DNA from: Alcaligenaceae bacterium
Lineage (GTDB): Bacteria; Pseudomonadota; Gammaproteobacteria; Burkholderiales; Burkholderiaceae_B
Length of the DNA stretch: 64,000 nt
Direction of reading: 5' to 3'
NCBI GenBank assembly: GCA_947379755.1
Contig: CANCOC010000008.1
Location: 1-64,000 of the forward strand
Part shown: positions 19,010-27,825 of the stretch, piece by piece
Position numbering within the stretch: position 1 is the first letter of the stretch
How the letters are laid out: each line of letters opens with the position of its first letter
The notes under the pieces: model-generated
What the model saw: the letters and a program-made list of their open reading frames with translations, nothing else
What the model was told of the DNA's origin: nothing
The model's database searches: none
Position numbers and translations under genes: made by a program

Positions 19010-19879
19010 TTGAACACTCTCACACCTCCGCATTCAAGACCGCTTTACGGAATTTTGCTTATATTGCTGGCAACGCTCTTATTTGCCACGCATGATGGAA
19101 TTTCGAAGTATTTGACAGCCTTTTACGCACCAATCCTTGTGGTGTGGGCGCGGTTCATGACTCAGAGCCTCTTGATGGCGGGAATTTTCGGGCCGCGCAT
19201 GGGGTTGGATATGGTGCGCACCAAGCAACTCAAACTGCAGCTTGCGCGCGGATTGTGCATGCTGGTTGCGAGCGTTTGCTTTGTAATGGGCCTGCGTTAT
19301 GTACCCGTTGGAGAAGCGACGGCAGTGGTTTTTCTGTCTCCGATCGTGGTGACCTGGTATGCAGGCCGTGTTCTGAAGGAAAAAATCAATACTGGTCAAT
19401 GGATCGCCGTCATCATCGGATTGTTAGGCGTGTTGATCATCGTGCGGCCGGGCAGTGCGTTATTTACACCTGCGATCCTGTTACCGCTTGCGACATCGAT
19501 CAGCATGGCTATTTTTCAGATTCTGACAAGACGATTGCTGGAATCAGATCACATCGTATCGACCAATTTTGTGACAAGTCTGATTTGTACGGTGCTGATG
19601 AGCCTGGTGGTCGGCCATTTCTGGCAAACGCCCACCATAGGTGATTTTATTCTGGTCCTGGTGAGTGGGTCGCTTGCGATGATTGGACATATGCTGCTGA
19701 CATATTCTTATCGCTATGCTTCGATCGTAACACTGGCTCCCTTCAGTTATGCGCAGATTGTTTTTGCAGCAATCGTAGCGTTCCTGTTTTTCGGTCATAT
19801 GCCCGATGGCATGACGCTTGCAGGGATGGGGGTCATTATTCTGAGCGGAGTCTGTCTGATCTGGTGGCAACGTAAATAG
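19010..19879 (+). CDS. DMT-superfamily transporter (EamA)
   Basis: Ten-TM EamA duplication, GEATAVVFLSPIVVTWYA; TTG start. Confidence 0.88.
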   Translation: MNTLTPPHSRPLYGILLILLATLLFATHDGISKYLTAFYAPILVVWARFMTQSLLMAGIFGPRMGLDMVRTKQLKLQLARGLCMLVASVCFVMGLRYVPVGEATAVVFLSPIVVTWYAGRVLKEKINTGQWIAVIIGLLGVLIIVRPGSALFTPAILLPLATSISMAIFQILTRRLLESDHIVSTNFVTSLICTVLMSLVVGHFWQTPTIGDFILVLVSGSLAMIGHMLLTYSYRYASIVTLAPFSYAQIVFAAIVAFLFFGHMPDGMTLAGMGVIILSGVCLIWWQRK

Positions 19880-19928
19880 AGTTCAGGCTGCCACGTCCGG
19901 ACTGATGAGCGTGACAGGCTGTATTCAA

Positions 19929-20795
19929 TTAAAAGGTCAGACCTTTTGACTCGACCCTTTTTACGCCGAGTACATTCTGGGCTAATTCAACTGCGAGCGC
20001 GCGCTCAGCACCACTGGCGAGCTTGCCGGTTAATGTCACGATGCCTTGATTTGTTGTGACCACGATATCTGAGCCAGCCACATTGCTTGAGTACAGCAAG
20101 GTTGATTTCACTTTGGTCGTGATCCAGCTATCTGTCACGGCCTGTTCCGTTGAGGCTGTCATGATTTTTGTCGTATCCACGGCAACACGAGTGCCTGTGC
20201 TGACCTGTGCAGCCAAGGCCTTGGGTGCATGCACGACAAGCATATTTTTGACCGATATGACCCCTTTTGTGTTGCCTGCCAGACGTCCCGCTAAATCTTT
20301 TGCTGCAGGACTGTCGGCCGTACCCGTTAGCGTGACGCGACCAGATTTTGTTTCGATTGTCGTTTGAAGGGCACTTGTGTATTTGCTCCACAGCAATTTA
20401 GACTTTACTGCAAGGGTGATGCCCGCGTCGTCAATCACCTCGGCGTACCCGCTGACGGGTGCCTGCATGCTTGCGGATTTTTCACCGTCAATCACAATCT
20501 GATTATCAACCTCTTTAATGCCTTGCACACCGAGAGCGATTTCTCGGGCAAGATCTTTGTTGACACCTTCTGGCACACTTCCGGTCAAGGTTGCCTTGCC
20601 GTCTTTGACGGTAGCTTTGAGGTCACTCGAACGCAAATACGGATTTAAAGTGTAAGTCGTCCAGATCTGAACCTCTTGCCTGACATCGGTCATGCTTTGG
20701 GTCATCGTTTCTGACTGTGCGGTCTGGCCGATTGTCATCAGTGCAAAAGCAAGTCCTGACAGCGCAATTAAATTTTTTGATTTTTTATATTTCAT
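19929..20795 (-). CDS. BON domain periplasmic protein (three BON repeats)
   Basis: Signal peptide plus three KVKSxLL...GxVTLTG...GVxxV repeats; preferred start ATG 20795 (ORF extends to 20831). Confidence 0.88.
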   Translation of the reverse strand: MKYKKSKNLIALSGLAFALMTIGQTAQSETMTQSMTDVRQEVQIWTTYTLNPYLRSSDLKATVKDGKATLTGSVPEGVNKDLAREIALGVQGIKEVDNQIVIDGEKSASMQAPVSGYAEVIDDAGITLAVKSKLLWSKYTSALQTTIETKSGRVTLTGTADSPAAKDLAGRLAGNTKGVISVKNMLVVHAPKALAAQVSTGTRVAVDTTKIMTASTEQAVTDSWITTKVKSTLLYSSNVAGSDIVVTTNQGIVTLTGKLASGAERALAVELAQNVLGVKRVESKGLTF

Positions 20796-20831
20796 GAGTG
20801 AACCTTTTTCTGCGTTAAATTTCCGGTTCAC

Positions 20832-20857
20832 CTTGTTCGTGCCTTAGCACGAACAAG
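20832..20857. other. perfect hairpin CTTGTTCGTGC-CTTA-GCACGAACAAG
   Basis: 11-bp perfect stem, 4-nt loop, between the CsbD and BON genes; no U-run on the minus strand after it. Confidence 0.85.
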
Positions 20858-20873
20858 AAGTATCGACAGATAT

Positions 20874-21101
20874 TTAAACTTTAATTTTTGCCATGAATTC
20901 AGCAACCTGCTGGTCGGCGATTTCGCGTGTTATTGCATAACGTTCTTGAACCAGGCCCGCAAGTTTTTGAATTTGTCCTTCTGTTCTGAGAATTTCATCG
21001 TCGGTCAGCTTGCCCCACAGGATTTTTGCAGAACCAACTTGTTGCTTCCACAGGCCGGAAATTTCACTGCCGCTTGGAATGTGACTGGAGGGTTGAGTCA
21101 T
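20874..21101 (-). CDS. CsbD family protein
   Basis: SGLWKQQVGSAKILWGKLTDDEILRTEGQIQKLAGLVQERYAI; preferred start ATG 21101. Confidence 0.8.
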   Translation of the reverse strand: MTQPSSHIPSGSEISGLWKQQVGSAKILWGKLTDDEILRTEGQIQKLAGLVQERYAITREIADQQVAEFMAKIKV

Positions 21102-21133
21102 GATTGCTACCTTTGTAAATTTTGTATGGATCA

Positions 21134-21164
21134 ATCCGCACATCCGTTCGGTGTATGTGCGGAT
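21134..21164. other. hairpin ATCCGCACAT-N11-ATGTGCGGAT
   Basis: 10-bp perfect stem between the BON lipoprotein stop and the CsbD start. Confidence 0.8.
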
Positions 21165-21171
21165 CGGAGGT

Positions 21172-21486
21172 TTATTTCAAACGCATGTCATTTTTGACGG
21201 ACTTCACGCCGGCTACGCTGCGGGTCACTTCTACGGCACGATCCGCCGCGGCATTCGATGCTACAAATCCGCTTAACTGAACGATGCCCTTATATGTTTC
21301 AACGTTGATTTCAGCGACTTTGAGCATTGCATCGTTCAGGATGGCCGCTTTGACTTTTGTCGTAATGACGCTGTCATCAATGTATTCAGCGGTGCCTTCC
21401 TGCTTGCTTGTTGAGGCACAGCCAGCAACAGCGATCAGTGTGCAAGCCATGAATATTGCTGTGAGATATTTATACATATTTTTCAT
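21172..21486 (-). CDS. BON domain lipoprotein
   Basis: Lipobox AVAGCAS; TTKVKAAILNDAMLKVAEINVETYKGIVQLSGFV. Confidence 0.88.
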   Translation of the reverse strand: MKNMYKYLTAIFMACTLIAVAGCASTSKQEGTAEYIDDSVITTKVKAAILNDAMLKVAEINVETYKGIVQLSGFVASNAAADRAVEVTRSVAGVKSVKNDMRLK

Positions 21487-21551
21487 GTGAATATTTCCTG
21501 TAGAAAAAAAATGGTTGAAGAATATGGCATCCGGTTATGACCTTCTGTCGT

Positions 21552-21589
21552 TCAGCCCGTGAGGCATGGACACACTTTGTCCGGGCTGA
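21552..21589. other. two-tier hairpin TCAGCCC...GGACA-cactt-TGTCC...GGGCTGA
   Basis: Nested inverted repeats in the divergent region between 21486(-) and 21690(+). Confidence 0.65.
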
Positions 21590-21689
21590 GATCATCATCG
21601 TCTGTGATGCATATGACGTCTGTGCGATGCCGTACAGACCTGCCTCTGGCTAGTTGTTAGATTCTCAATTGTTTACAAGGAGAAACAAC

Positions 21690-21848
21690 ATGTCACTAGG
21701 AACAATTCTGATCGTCATCATTGTTTTAATGCTGATCGGTGCCATCCCGAGATGGCCGCATAGTCAAAGTTGGGGATATGCCCCGAGTGGCGTGCTCGGT
21801 ACGATATTGATCGTGCTATTAATTTTATTTTTACTGGGCAGGCTTTAA
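21690..21848 (+). CDS. DUF3309 family small membrane protein
   Basis: MSLGTILIVIIVLMLIGAIPRWPHSQSWGYAPSGVLGTILIVLLILFLLGRL. Confidence 0.88.
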   Translation: MSLGTILIVIIVLMLIGAIPRWPHSQSWGYAPSGVLGTILIVLLILFLLGRL

Positions 21849-21902
21849 ATTAGGTGCGCGCGCGTCTGTGTTTAACATAAACGCGTGCACACTTTTTCGT
21901 AC

Positions 21903-22109
21903 TTATTTTCCGACTTGATTGCCAATCACGCCACCTACTACAGCACCACCTACCGTACCAAGTGCGCTTCCGCCCGTCAGAATGGCACCACCAACGGCGC
22001 CGACTCCTGCTCCGACTGCTGTGTCCTGCCCTTGTCGCGACATTCCTGAGCAGCCACTTAGTGCAATGACAAGTCCGAGGCCTACGAAGCAAATATTGAT
22101 TTTTCTCAT
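21903..22109 (-). CDS. glycine-zipper lipoprotein
   Basis: Lipobox ALSGCSG; VGAGVGAVGGAILTGGSALGTVGGAVVGGVIG. Confidence 0.82.
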   Translation of the reverse strand: MRKINICFVGLGLVIALSGCSGMSRQGQDTAVGAGVGAVGGAILTGGSALGTVGGAVVGGVIGNQVGK

Positions 22110-22173
22110 GAGAACTCCGATATCGAATCAGCCAATGTGATCCAGTTCAAGGACAGTACTTTGAAAGCTGCAC

Positions 22174-22229
22174 GCCGTCTGTCCGGTAGAGCACATAACG
22201 ATGACTAAGTGCTATACCGTACAGACGGC
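22174..22229. repeat. 56-nt near-perfect inverted repeat in a divergent intergenic region
   Basis: GCCGTCTGT c CGGTA g AGCAC (14-nt loop) GTGCT a TACCG t ACAGACGGC: 19 paired positions with two 1x1 mismatches. Confidence 0.85.
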
Positions 22230-22277
22230 ATACTTTGCCTGATCCAGAATTGGGGCTCGGAAATATAGGAGCAGATC

Positions 22278-22598
22278 ATGAAAACAATGATAATGAATCG
22301 TACCGTGGCAAGTATGTTTTTTGTACTCGCAGTAAGTGCCAGTGCAACAACAGCCATGGCCCAGACTGCTGTTCAACCTGTGCTCATGCCTGAGCCTGCA
22401 CGATGGACACAGGAAGACGTGACAACAGAACAAAAAATATCCACAGCCAGAAAAGAAGCTGTTGCTGCGCAACAGTCATCTATCGATGCATGCAAATCGA
22501 CTGGCGGACCAACATATCAAGCTTGTGTTGTTGAGGCCAGAGTAAATTACCAGAATGATATATCTGCGATGAACAAGCGCTTTGGGCTAGTCAAATAA
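22278..22598 (+). CDS. hypothetical secreted protein
   Basis: Signal peptide MKTMIMNRTVASMFFVLAVSASATTAMAQ; family not recognised. Confidence 0.6.
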   Translation: MKTMIMNRTVASMFFVLAVSASATTAMAQTAVQPVLMPEPARWTQEDVTTEQKISTARKEAVAAQQSSIDACKSTGGPTYQACVVEARVNYQNDISAMNKRFGLVK

Positions 22599-22614
22599 CA
22601 CGTTCAGATTTGGA

Positions 22615-22644
22615 GCATCACAATCTTTGTATGGATTGTGATGC
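22615..22644. terminator. bidirectional terminator-like hairpin
   Basis: GCATCACAATC-tttgtatg-GATTGTGATGC, 11-bp perfect stem between convergent genes. Confidence 0.7.
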
Positions 22645-22653
22645 CCGGATATA

Positions 22654-22935
22654 TCAGGAGTGAGAAATAAAAAATTCATTTCTACGTGGTTGTGGAAAGC
22701 GTTCATCGTGCGTGATACGCTCCAGATTTTTGCAGAATTCATTTTCATTAATGTCTGCTAAGTGATAGGTTTCCATCCAGGTTTCTCGTCCCTTGTCATC
22801 GACTTCAGGGCGTTTCAGTAGCTGGCACGTGATGCCTGGATACTGACTCGTGAGCGTATCTTGCATATCCAGTATCTGGGACTTCAGTTCAGGATATTTT
22901 TGTGGATCAAGTTTGTAATACACAAACAGGTACAT
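22654..22935 (-). CDS. DUF4936 family protein
   Basis: MYLFVYYKLDPQKYPELKSQILDMQ...LLKRPEVDDKGRETWMETYHL. Confidence 0.8.
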   Translation of the reverse strand: MYLFVYYKLDPQKYPELKSQILDMQDTLTSQYPGITCQLLKRPEVDDKGRETWMETYHLADINENEFCKNLERITHDERFPQPRRNEFFISHS

Positions 22936-23529
22936 TTATTTTTTCCCCAAACCATTCCAGCGTTTGACCAGGTTTGTATCGATCTGGAATAAATCCAGTG
23001 CGCGACCGATCGTATGGTCGACCATCTCATCAATGGACGCCGGTTTTGCATAGAGTGCAGGAACCGGTGGCATGATGATTGCCCCGTTTTCGGTAGCCTG
23101 CAGCATGGATTTCAAGTGTCCGGCATGTAATGGGGTTTCGCGAACCATCAGGACAAGGCGACGTCTTTCTTTCAGAATGACATCTGCAGCCCTGGAGATC
23201 AGATTGCCGGTCATACCCCAGGCTATTTCAGACATTGTGTTCACAGAGCATGGAGCCACAATCATTCCCATCGTCATAAACGATCCCGAGGCGATTGTTG
23301 CACCTACATTTTTGGAGACGTGCACGACACTTGCCAGCGCTTCAACCTGAGCAGGCACGAAGTCTGTTTCGGCTGCCATCGTCAGTTTTGCTGAATCACT
23401 CATTACCAGATGTGTCTCGATCCCTGAATCCTGAAGAACCTGGAGGATCCGCACCCCATAAACTGTGCCGGATGCACCAGTAATGGCGACAATCAATCGT
23501 TTGGGGTGAGAAAGCTGGGTCTGGTGCAT
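22936..23529 (-). CDS. ubiX: flavin prenyltransferase UbiX
   Basis: RLIVAITGASGTVYGVRILQVL, APCSVNTMSEIAWG, RRRLVLMVRETPLHAGHL; start chosen at ATG 23529. Confidence 0.88.
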   Translation of the reverse strand: MHQTQLSHPKRLIVAITGASGTVYGVRILQVLQDSGIETHLVMSDSAKLTMAAETDFVPAQVEALASVVHVSKNVGATIASGSFMTMGMIVAPCSVNTMSEIAWGMTGNLISRAADVILKERRRLVLMVRETPLHAGHLKSMLQATENGAIIMPPVPALYAKPASIDEMVDHTIGRALDLFQIDTNLVKRWNGLGKK

Positions 23530-23577
23530 GGCTGGCCTGAAACATTTGGTTGACGGTGCAGTGTATCGCTGAATGAG

Positions 23578-25545
23578 GTGAAGTCTATAATGGCGTGTCA
23601 CCCGATCCCGGGCGTTCTGATCCCCCTGACCATGCCTGTTTTGCCTCTTCGCGTCTTGTCCGTCATTCCCCCGATGACCCAGCTCAATACGCCTTATCCT
23701 TCAACGGCCTATCTGACGGGATTTTTACGCTCACAAGGCGTGATCGCCTTTCAGGAGGATTTGGCGCTGGCATTGGTACTACAGCTGCTTTCGGCGCAAG
23801 GACTGCGGCAGGTTGCCAGTCAGATTGAGACAATCACCGCATCCAGCTATTCGCCCAGCCTCCAGGCTTTTGTCGCGCAACGCGAGCGATATTTCGCCAC
23901 GATCGGACCCGTGATTGCTTTTTTACAGGGGCGTGACTCCACGCTGGCACATCGTGTTGCAAGCCGCCAATTCTTGCCTGAAGGCCCTAGATTTGATTCG
24001 CTTGATGTCTATATGGATGACGAGGGGGGTGATCCACTTGCCTGGGCGTTTGGCGCCCTGGGCCTGAATGACCGTGCCAAGCATTTGGCTACGTTGTACC
24101 TCAACGACCTGGCTGATGTGCTGCGTGATGCGGTGGATTCCCGCTTTGAGTTTGTGCGCTATGCCGAATCTCTGGCCGCCAGCCAGCCAACCTTCGATCC
24201 CTTATCCATCGCTTTATCGGCTCCCGCCAACCTGGTGGATGACACGCTTGCCCAGTTGACTCTCAATTCTCTCAGGCGTCATGCACCGACAGTGGTGCTC
24301 TTGTCGGTGCCATTCCCAGGGTGCGTGTATGCGGCATTCAGGATTGCACAGACCATCAAGGCCTATGACCCGCAGATCAGGATTGTGCTGGGAGGTGGTT
24401 TTGTTAATACCGAGTTACGCGAACTGACTGAGCCGCGTGTGTTTGATTATTTTGACTACGTGACGCTTGATGCGGGTGAACGCCCCTTGCTTGCGTTGCT
24501 TGACCATATCCAGGGAAAACGTTCAGAGCAGCGACTGGTGAGAACTTTTGTGCGGGATCAGCATACAGGGCTTGTCCGCTACGTGAATCTGGTTGAGCCT
24601 GATATAGCTTTTTCTGAGGTTGGTACACCCACATGGGATGGCCTGCCTCTGGATCAATATCTGTCCCTGCTGGATATGCTGAATCCGATGCACCGACTCT
24701 GGAGCGATGGTCGCTGGAATAAACTCACCGTGGCCCACGGCTGCTACTGGAAAAAATGCAGCTTTTGCGATGTCAGTCTGGACTACATTGGTCGTTACGA
24801 TGCCGCGTCGGCCACCGTGCTTGCGGACCGGATCGATGCCATCGTTGCCGAAACAGGGCAAACAGGTTTTCATTTTGTTGATGAGGCAGCACCGCCAAAA
24901 TCCTTGAAAGCACTCGCAACAGAGTTGATTACACGCAACACGGGGATTTCATGGTGGGGCAATATTCGCTTCGAAAAAACCTTTACTCCCGATTTGTGCG
25001 AATTGCTTGCAGACAGCGGATGCATCGCGGTCTCGGGCGGCCTGGAGGTTGCCTCTGATCGCTTGTTGAAACTCATGAAAAAAGGCGTTTCTATCGATCA
25101 GGTTGCGCGTGTGACCCGAGCCTTTACAGATGCCGGAATTTTAGTGCATGCCTATCTGATGTATGGATTTCCAACGCAGACCGTTCAGGATACCGTGGAC
25201 GCGTTGGAATATGTCAGGCAGTTATTTCTCAATGGCTGCATTCAGAGTGGATTTTTCCACCGGTTTACCTGTACGGTGCATTCTCCCGTTGGCCTGAATC
25301 CGGAGCAATATGGTGTGACACTCAAAACCTTGCCGCTCGTGAGCTTTGCCAAAAATGACATAGGATTTTACGACCCGACAGGTGTAGACCATGCCGCATT
25401 AGGCGTTGGGCTTAAAAAGGCAATTTACAACTATATGCACGGGATCGGACTCGAAGAAGATGTCCGTAGCTGGTTTGATTTCAAAGTGCCGCGCACGTCG
25501 GTTGCGCACAATACAATCGAACGCGCGCTGGGTCTCTCAGACTAA
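23578..25545 (+). CDS. B12-binding-domain-type radical SAM protein
   Basis: 655 aa; AHGCYWKKCSFCDVSLDYIGRYD (CxxxCxxC), upstream IRIVLGGGFVNTELRELTEP; 5' end overlaps the longer ubiX ORF. Confidence 0.85.
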   Translation: MKSIMACHPIPGVLIPLTMPVLPLRVLSVIPPMTQLNTPYPSTAYLTGFLRSQGVIAFQEDLALALVLQLLSAQGLRQVASQIETITASSYSPSLQAFVAQRERYFATIGPVIAFLQGRDSTLAHRVASRQFLPEGPRFDSLDVYMDDEGGDPLAWAFGALGLNDRAKHLATLYLNDLADVLRDAVDSRFEFVRYAESLAASQPTFDPLSIALSAPANLVDDTLAQLTLNSLRRHAPTVVLLSVPFPGCVYAAFRIAQTIKAYDPQIRIVLGGGFVNTELRELTEPRVFDYFDYVTLDAGERPLLALLDHIQGKRSEQRLVRTFVRDQHTGLVRYVNLVEPDIAFSEVGTPTWDGLPLDQYLSLLDMLNPMHRLWSDGRWNKLTVAHGCYWKKCSFCDVSLDYIGRYDAASATVLADRIDAIVAETGQTGFHFVDEAAPPKSLKALATELITRNTGISWWGNIRFEKTFTPDLCELLADSGCIAVSGGLEVASDRLLKLMKKGVSIDQVARVTRAFTDAGILVHAYLMYGFPTQTVQDTVDALEYVRQLFLNGCIQSGFFHRFTCTVHSPVGLNPEQYGVTLKTLPLVSFAKNDIGFYDPTGVDHAALGVGLKKAIYNYMHGIGLEEDVRSWFDFKVPRTSVAHNTIERALGLSD

Positions 25546-26681
25546 CTCAGGACTTCCTGTTCTTTTAACCAGCGCACCAGACCTTTATCTGTTTGTATTG
25601 CTGCAAAATCACTTTTAACCAAGGCGATATCTGCTTGCAAACCTCTTTGCAGCGTGGTCAGGTGATGCTTGAGCGATGCTGCGGTAATTGTGATGGAGGG
25701 TGCAAGCACAAATTCGGCGGCCGCGTGTAGTTCGATATCACGCAACTCACGGTTCATCGTTTTCATGCGTTCAATCAGCAAGGCATTGAGTGAGGCGAGT
25801 TTTTCCTGTGCCAGGCTTGATGCAATTTTTTGATCCGTTAAATTTGCCTGGTACTGTAACTGAAGCAATGCCAGGAGATCACGACGAGCGTAGGCGGTAT
25901 TTGCATCGCTCATGAGCTGGTTTTTGTGTGTGCGTGCGGCAGGGTCATACTCACGGTCTGGGTGCAAGGCACTCGCAAGCTGACGGTAAATCGTCCGGAG
26001 AGCACTTTCAGAGTCCTCAAGGAGCTGATCTGCTTGCTCCATGTAGGCAGACCGACCGCGTTTGCTTTTGCGGGCATCTTTAGCTTTGGCACGGGCTTCA
26101 GATTCTTTGCGGATATGCTCAAAGCGCGCGTGCAAGACATCGTCAATTGTTTCGAAGGGTTCTTCCTCACCGAACGACTTTCCCATCATTTCTTCAAAAT
26201 AGGATTGGGTCTGCGCTGCCTGAGCCAATTCAATATCAGCGAGGCTTTCGTCGCTGTACGAATCATGTAGGACGCGCATTTCTTTATCGCCAGCCTTTGC
26301 AAAGTCGATTGACAGTCTGCAAATGATTCGACACATCAGACGTTGCTGCTTGATCGCCAGTGTGCCTTGCTTGACACGGTGGTCGAGCCAGAGCGTCATG
26401 TCGCGTAATAAACTGCTGTGGCGTTGCCTCAGGGGAGGGAGGGTGCTTGCATGGAGGATACGATGCTGGTCAACTGTTTTGCGCAACGCATCCATTTTTT
26501 GCGTCAGCTGTTCCGCCTGTTTGACGAGCATGTCAAACCGCTCTTGCTCTGGTGAGGCTGAGGCAATAAACACCGAAAGTGTGGGCGAATGGTCGTGACT
26601 GTACTCGGATCCCCCATTTTCAAGGGTCTCATCCGTCCATATCTGTTCTGTGGGGGGCATGCTGTCAATATGATTGACCAT
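25542..26681 (-). CDS. J-domain-containing protein
   Basis: LEDSESALRTIYRQLASALHPDREYDPAARTHKNQLMSDANTAYARRDLLALLQL; HPD present; overlaps the convergent gene stop by 4 nt. Confidence 0.75.
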   Translation of the reverse strand: MVNHIDSMPPTEQIWTDETLENGGSEYSHDHSPTLSVFIASASPEQERFDMLVKQAEQLTQKMDALRKTVDQHRILHASTLPPLRQRHSSLLRDMTLWLDHRVKQGTLAIKQQRLMCRIICRLSIDFAKAGDKEMRVLHDSYSDESLADIELAQAAQTQSYFEEMMGKSFGEEEPFETIDDVLHARFEHIRKESEARAKAKDARKSKRGRSAYMEQADQLLEDSESALRTIYRQLASALHPDREYDPAARTHKNQLMSDANTAYARRDLLALLQLQYQANLTDQKIASSLAQEKLASLNALLIERMKTMNRELRDIELHAAAEFVLAPSITITAASLKHHLTTLQRGLQADIALVKSDFAAIQTDKGLVRWLKEQEVLS

Positions 26682-26837
26682 AAATATATCTTAGTTTGAC
26701 GAACCGTCTATTTTAACGCAAGCCAACGACCAGGTTTAGCTGCAGTTAGCATATTATTTCTACGAAGACTGCATGATAAAGTTATTCGGTGATGTAAAAA
26801 ATTCATTTTCGATCCTACCTATTCAGGAATCTAGCCT

Positions 26838-27818
26838 GTGTTCAACACTCTGAAGTTTTTTGGTGTGGCAATATGTTCGCTGTTACCTGTTTTACAGGCT
26901 ACAGCCCAACAATTCCCTGACGCATCAACACCGATCAAAATAGTTGTTCCCTATACAGCTGGTGGCTCTTCTGATTTCGTCGCACGGATCGTTGCTTCGC
27001 GTTTAACAGAAAGCATCAAACATTCTGTTGTTGTCGAAAACAAGCCGGGAGCCAGTACGCTGATTGGAGGAGATTATGTCGCCAAGTCCAAGCCTGATGG
27101 TTATACGATTTTTTTGTTGGGCGAATTGACAAATGCTTCGCTTGTCCCTTTGAACAAAACCCTTCCTTATGATCCGACCACCGCTTTTACTGGGATTACA
27201 AACCTAGTCGAGTCCCCACTGGTTGTGGCTGTCTACCCAGGCTTTGCTCCGCAGACACTCCAGGAACTCGTATCCTATGCGCGTGCCCACCCGGGTCGGG
27301 TAAATTATGGTTCGGCGGGTGCAGGTAATACTCTTCATCTGGCTGGTGAGCAGTTTGCAAGCGTTACGGGTGTCAAAATGACACATGTTCCCTATAAGGG
27401 AGCCTCTCAAGCGCTCATTGATCTGGTGGGCGGACGCATTGATGTCATGTTCGATTTGCCGCAGACACCTCTACCCAATATTCTCGATGGCAAGTTGCGC
27501 GCGCTTGCCGTCACAACGTCCAAGCGTCTGGATCAATTACCAAATGTTCCAACGACCGCTGAAGCTGGTTTGCCACAATATCGTTTCACCACGCGGATTG
27601 GACTTGCACTCCCCGCCAAGACTCCCTCATCAATTGTTAATTATCTCTATGCCGAAGTTGTAAAGGTCCTGGCGGATCCGAAAGTTATCCAGTTGCTTGA
27701 GGAAAAAGCGATGTTTGTGGATGTCAGCGCATCACCAGCAGCATATGACACGGATATTTCAGCAGCGGTGACGCGCGTGACAAAACTGTTGCGTGATGCA
27801 GGAGTAGAGCCCCAGTAA
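26838..27818 (+). CDS. Bug/TctC tripartite tricarboxylate transporter substrate-binding protein
   Basis: IKIVVPYTAGGSSDFVARIVA...VVENKPGASTLIGGDYVAKSKPDGYT; GTG start. Confidence 0.93.
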   Translation: MFNTLKFFGVAICSLLPVLQATAQQFPDASTPIKIVVPYTAGGSSDFVARIVASRLTESIKHSVVVENKPGASTLIGGDYVAKSKPDGYTIFLLGELTNASLVPLNKTLPYDPTTAFTGITNLVESPLVVAVYPGFAPQTLQELVSYARAHPGRVNYGSAGAGNTLHLAGEQFASVTGVKMTHVPYKGASQALIDLVGGRIDVMFDLPQTPLPNILDGKLRALAVTTSKRLDQLPNVPTTAEAGLPQYRFTTRIGLALPAKTPSSIVNYLYAEVVKVLADPKVIQLLEEKAMFVDVSASPAAYDTDISAAVTRVTKLLRDAGVEPQ

Positions 27819-27825
27819 GTCAGAC

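Noticed and set aside
22174-22229. Large inverted repeat as an intrinsic terminator
   Set aside because: It is in a divergent intergenic region with no upstream gene end and no U-run.
3977-25545. Fnr/Anr boxes (TTGAT-N4-ATCAA)
   Set aside because: I searched intergenic regions by eye and found no full consensus; a PSSM scan is needed.
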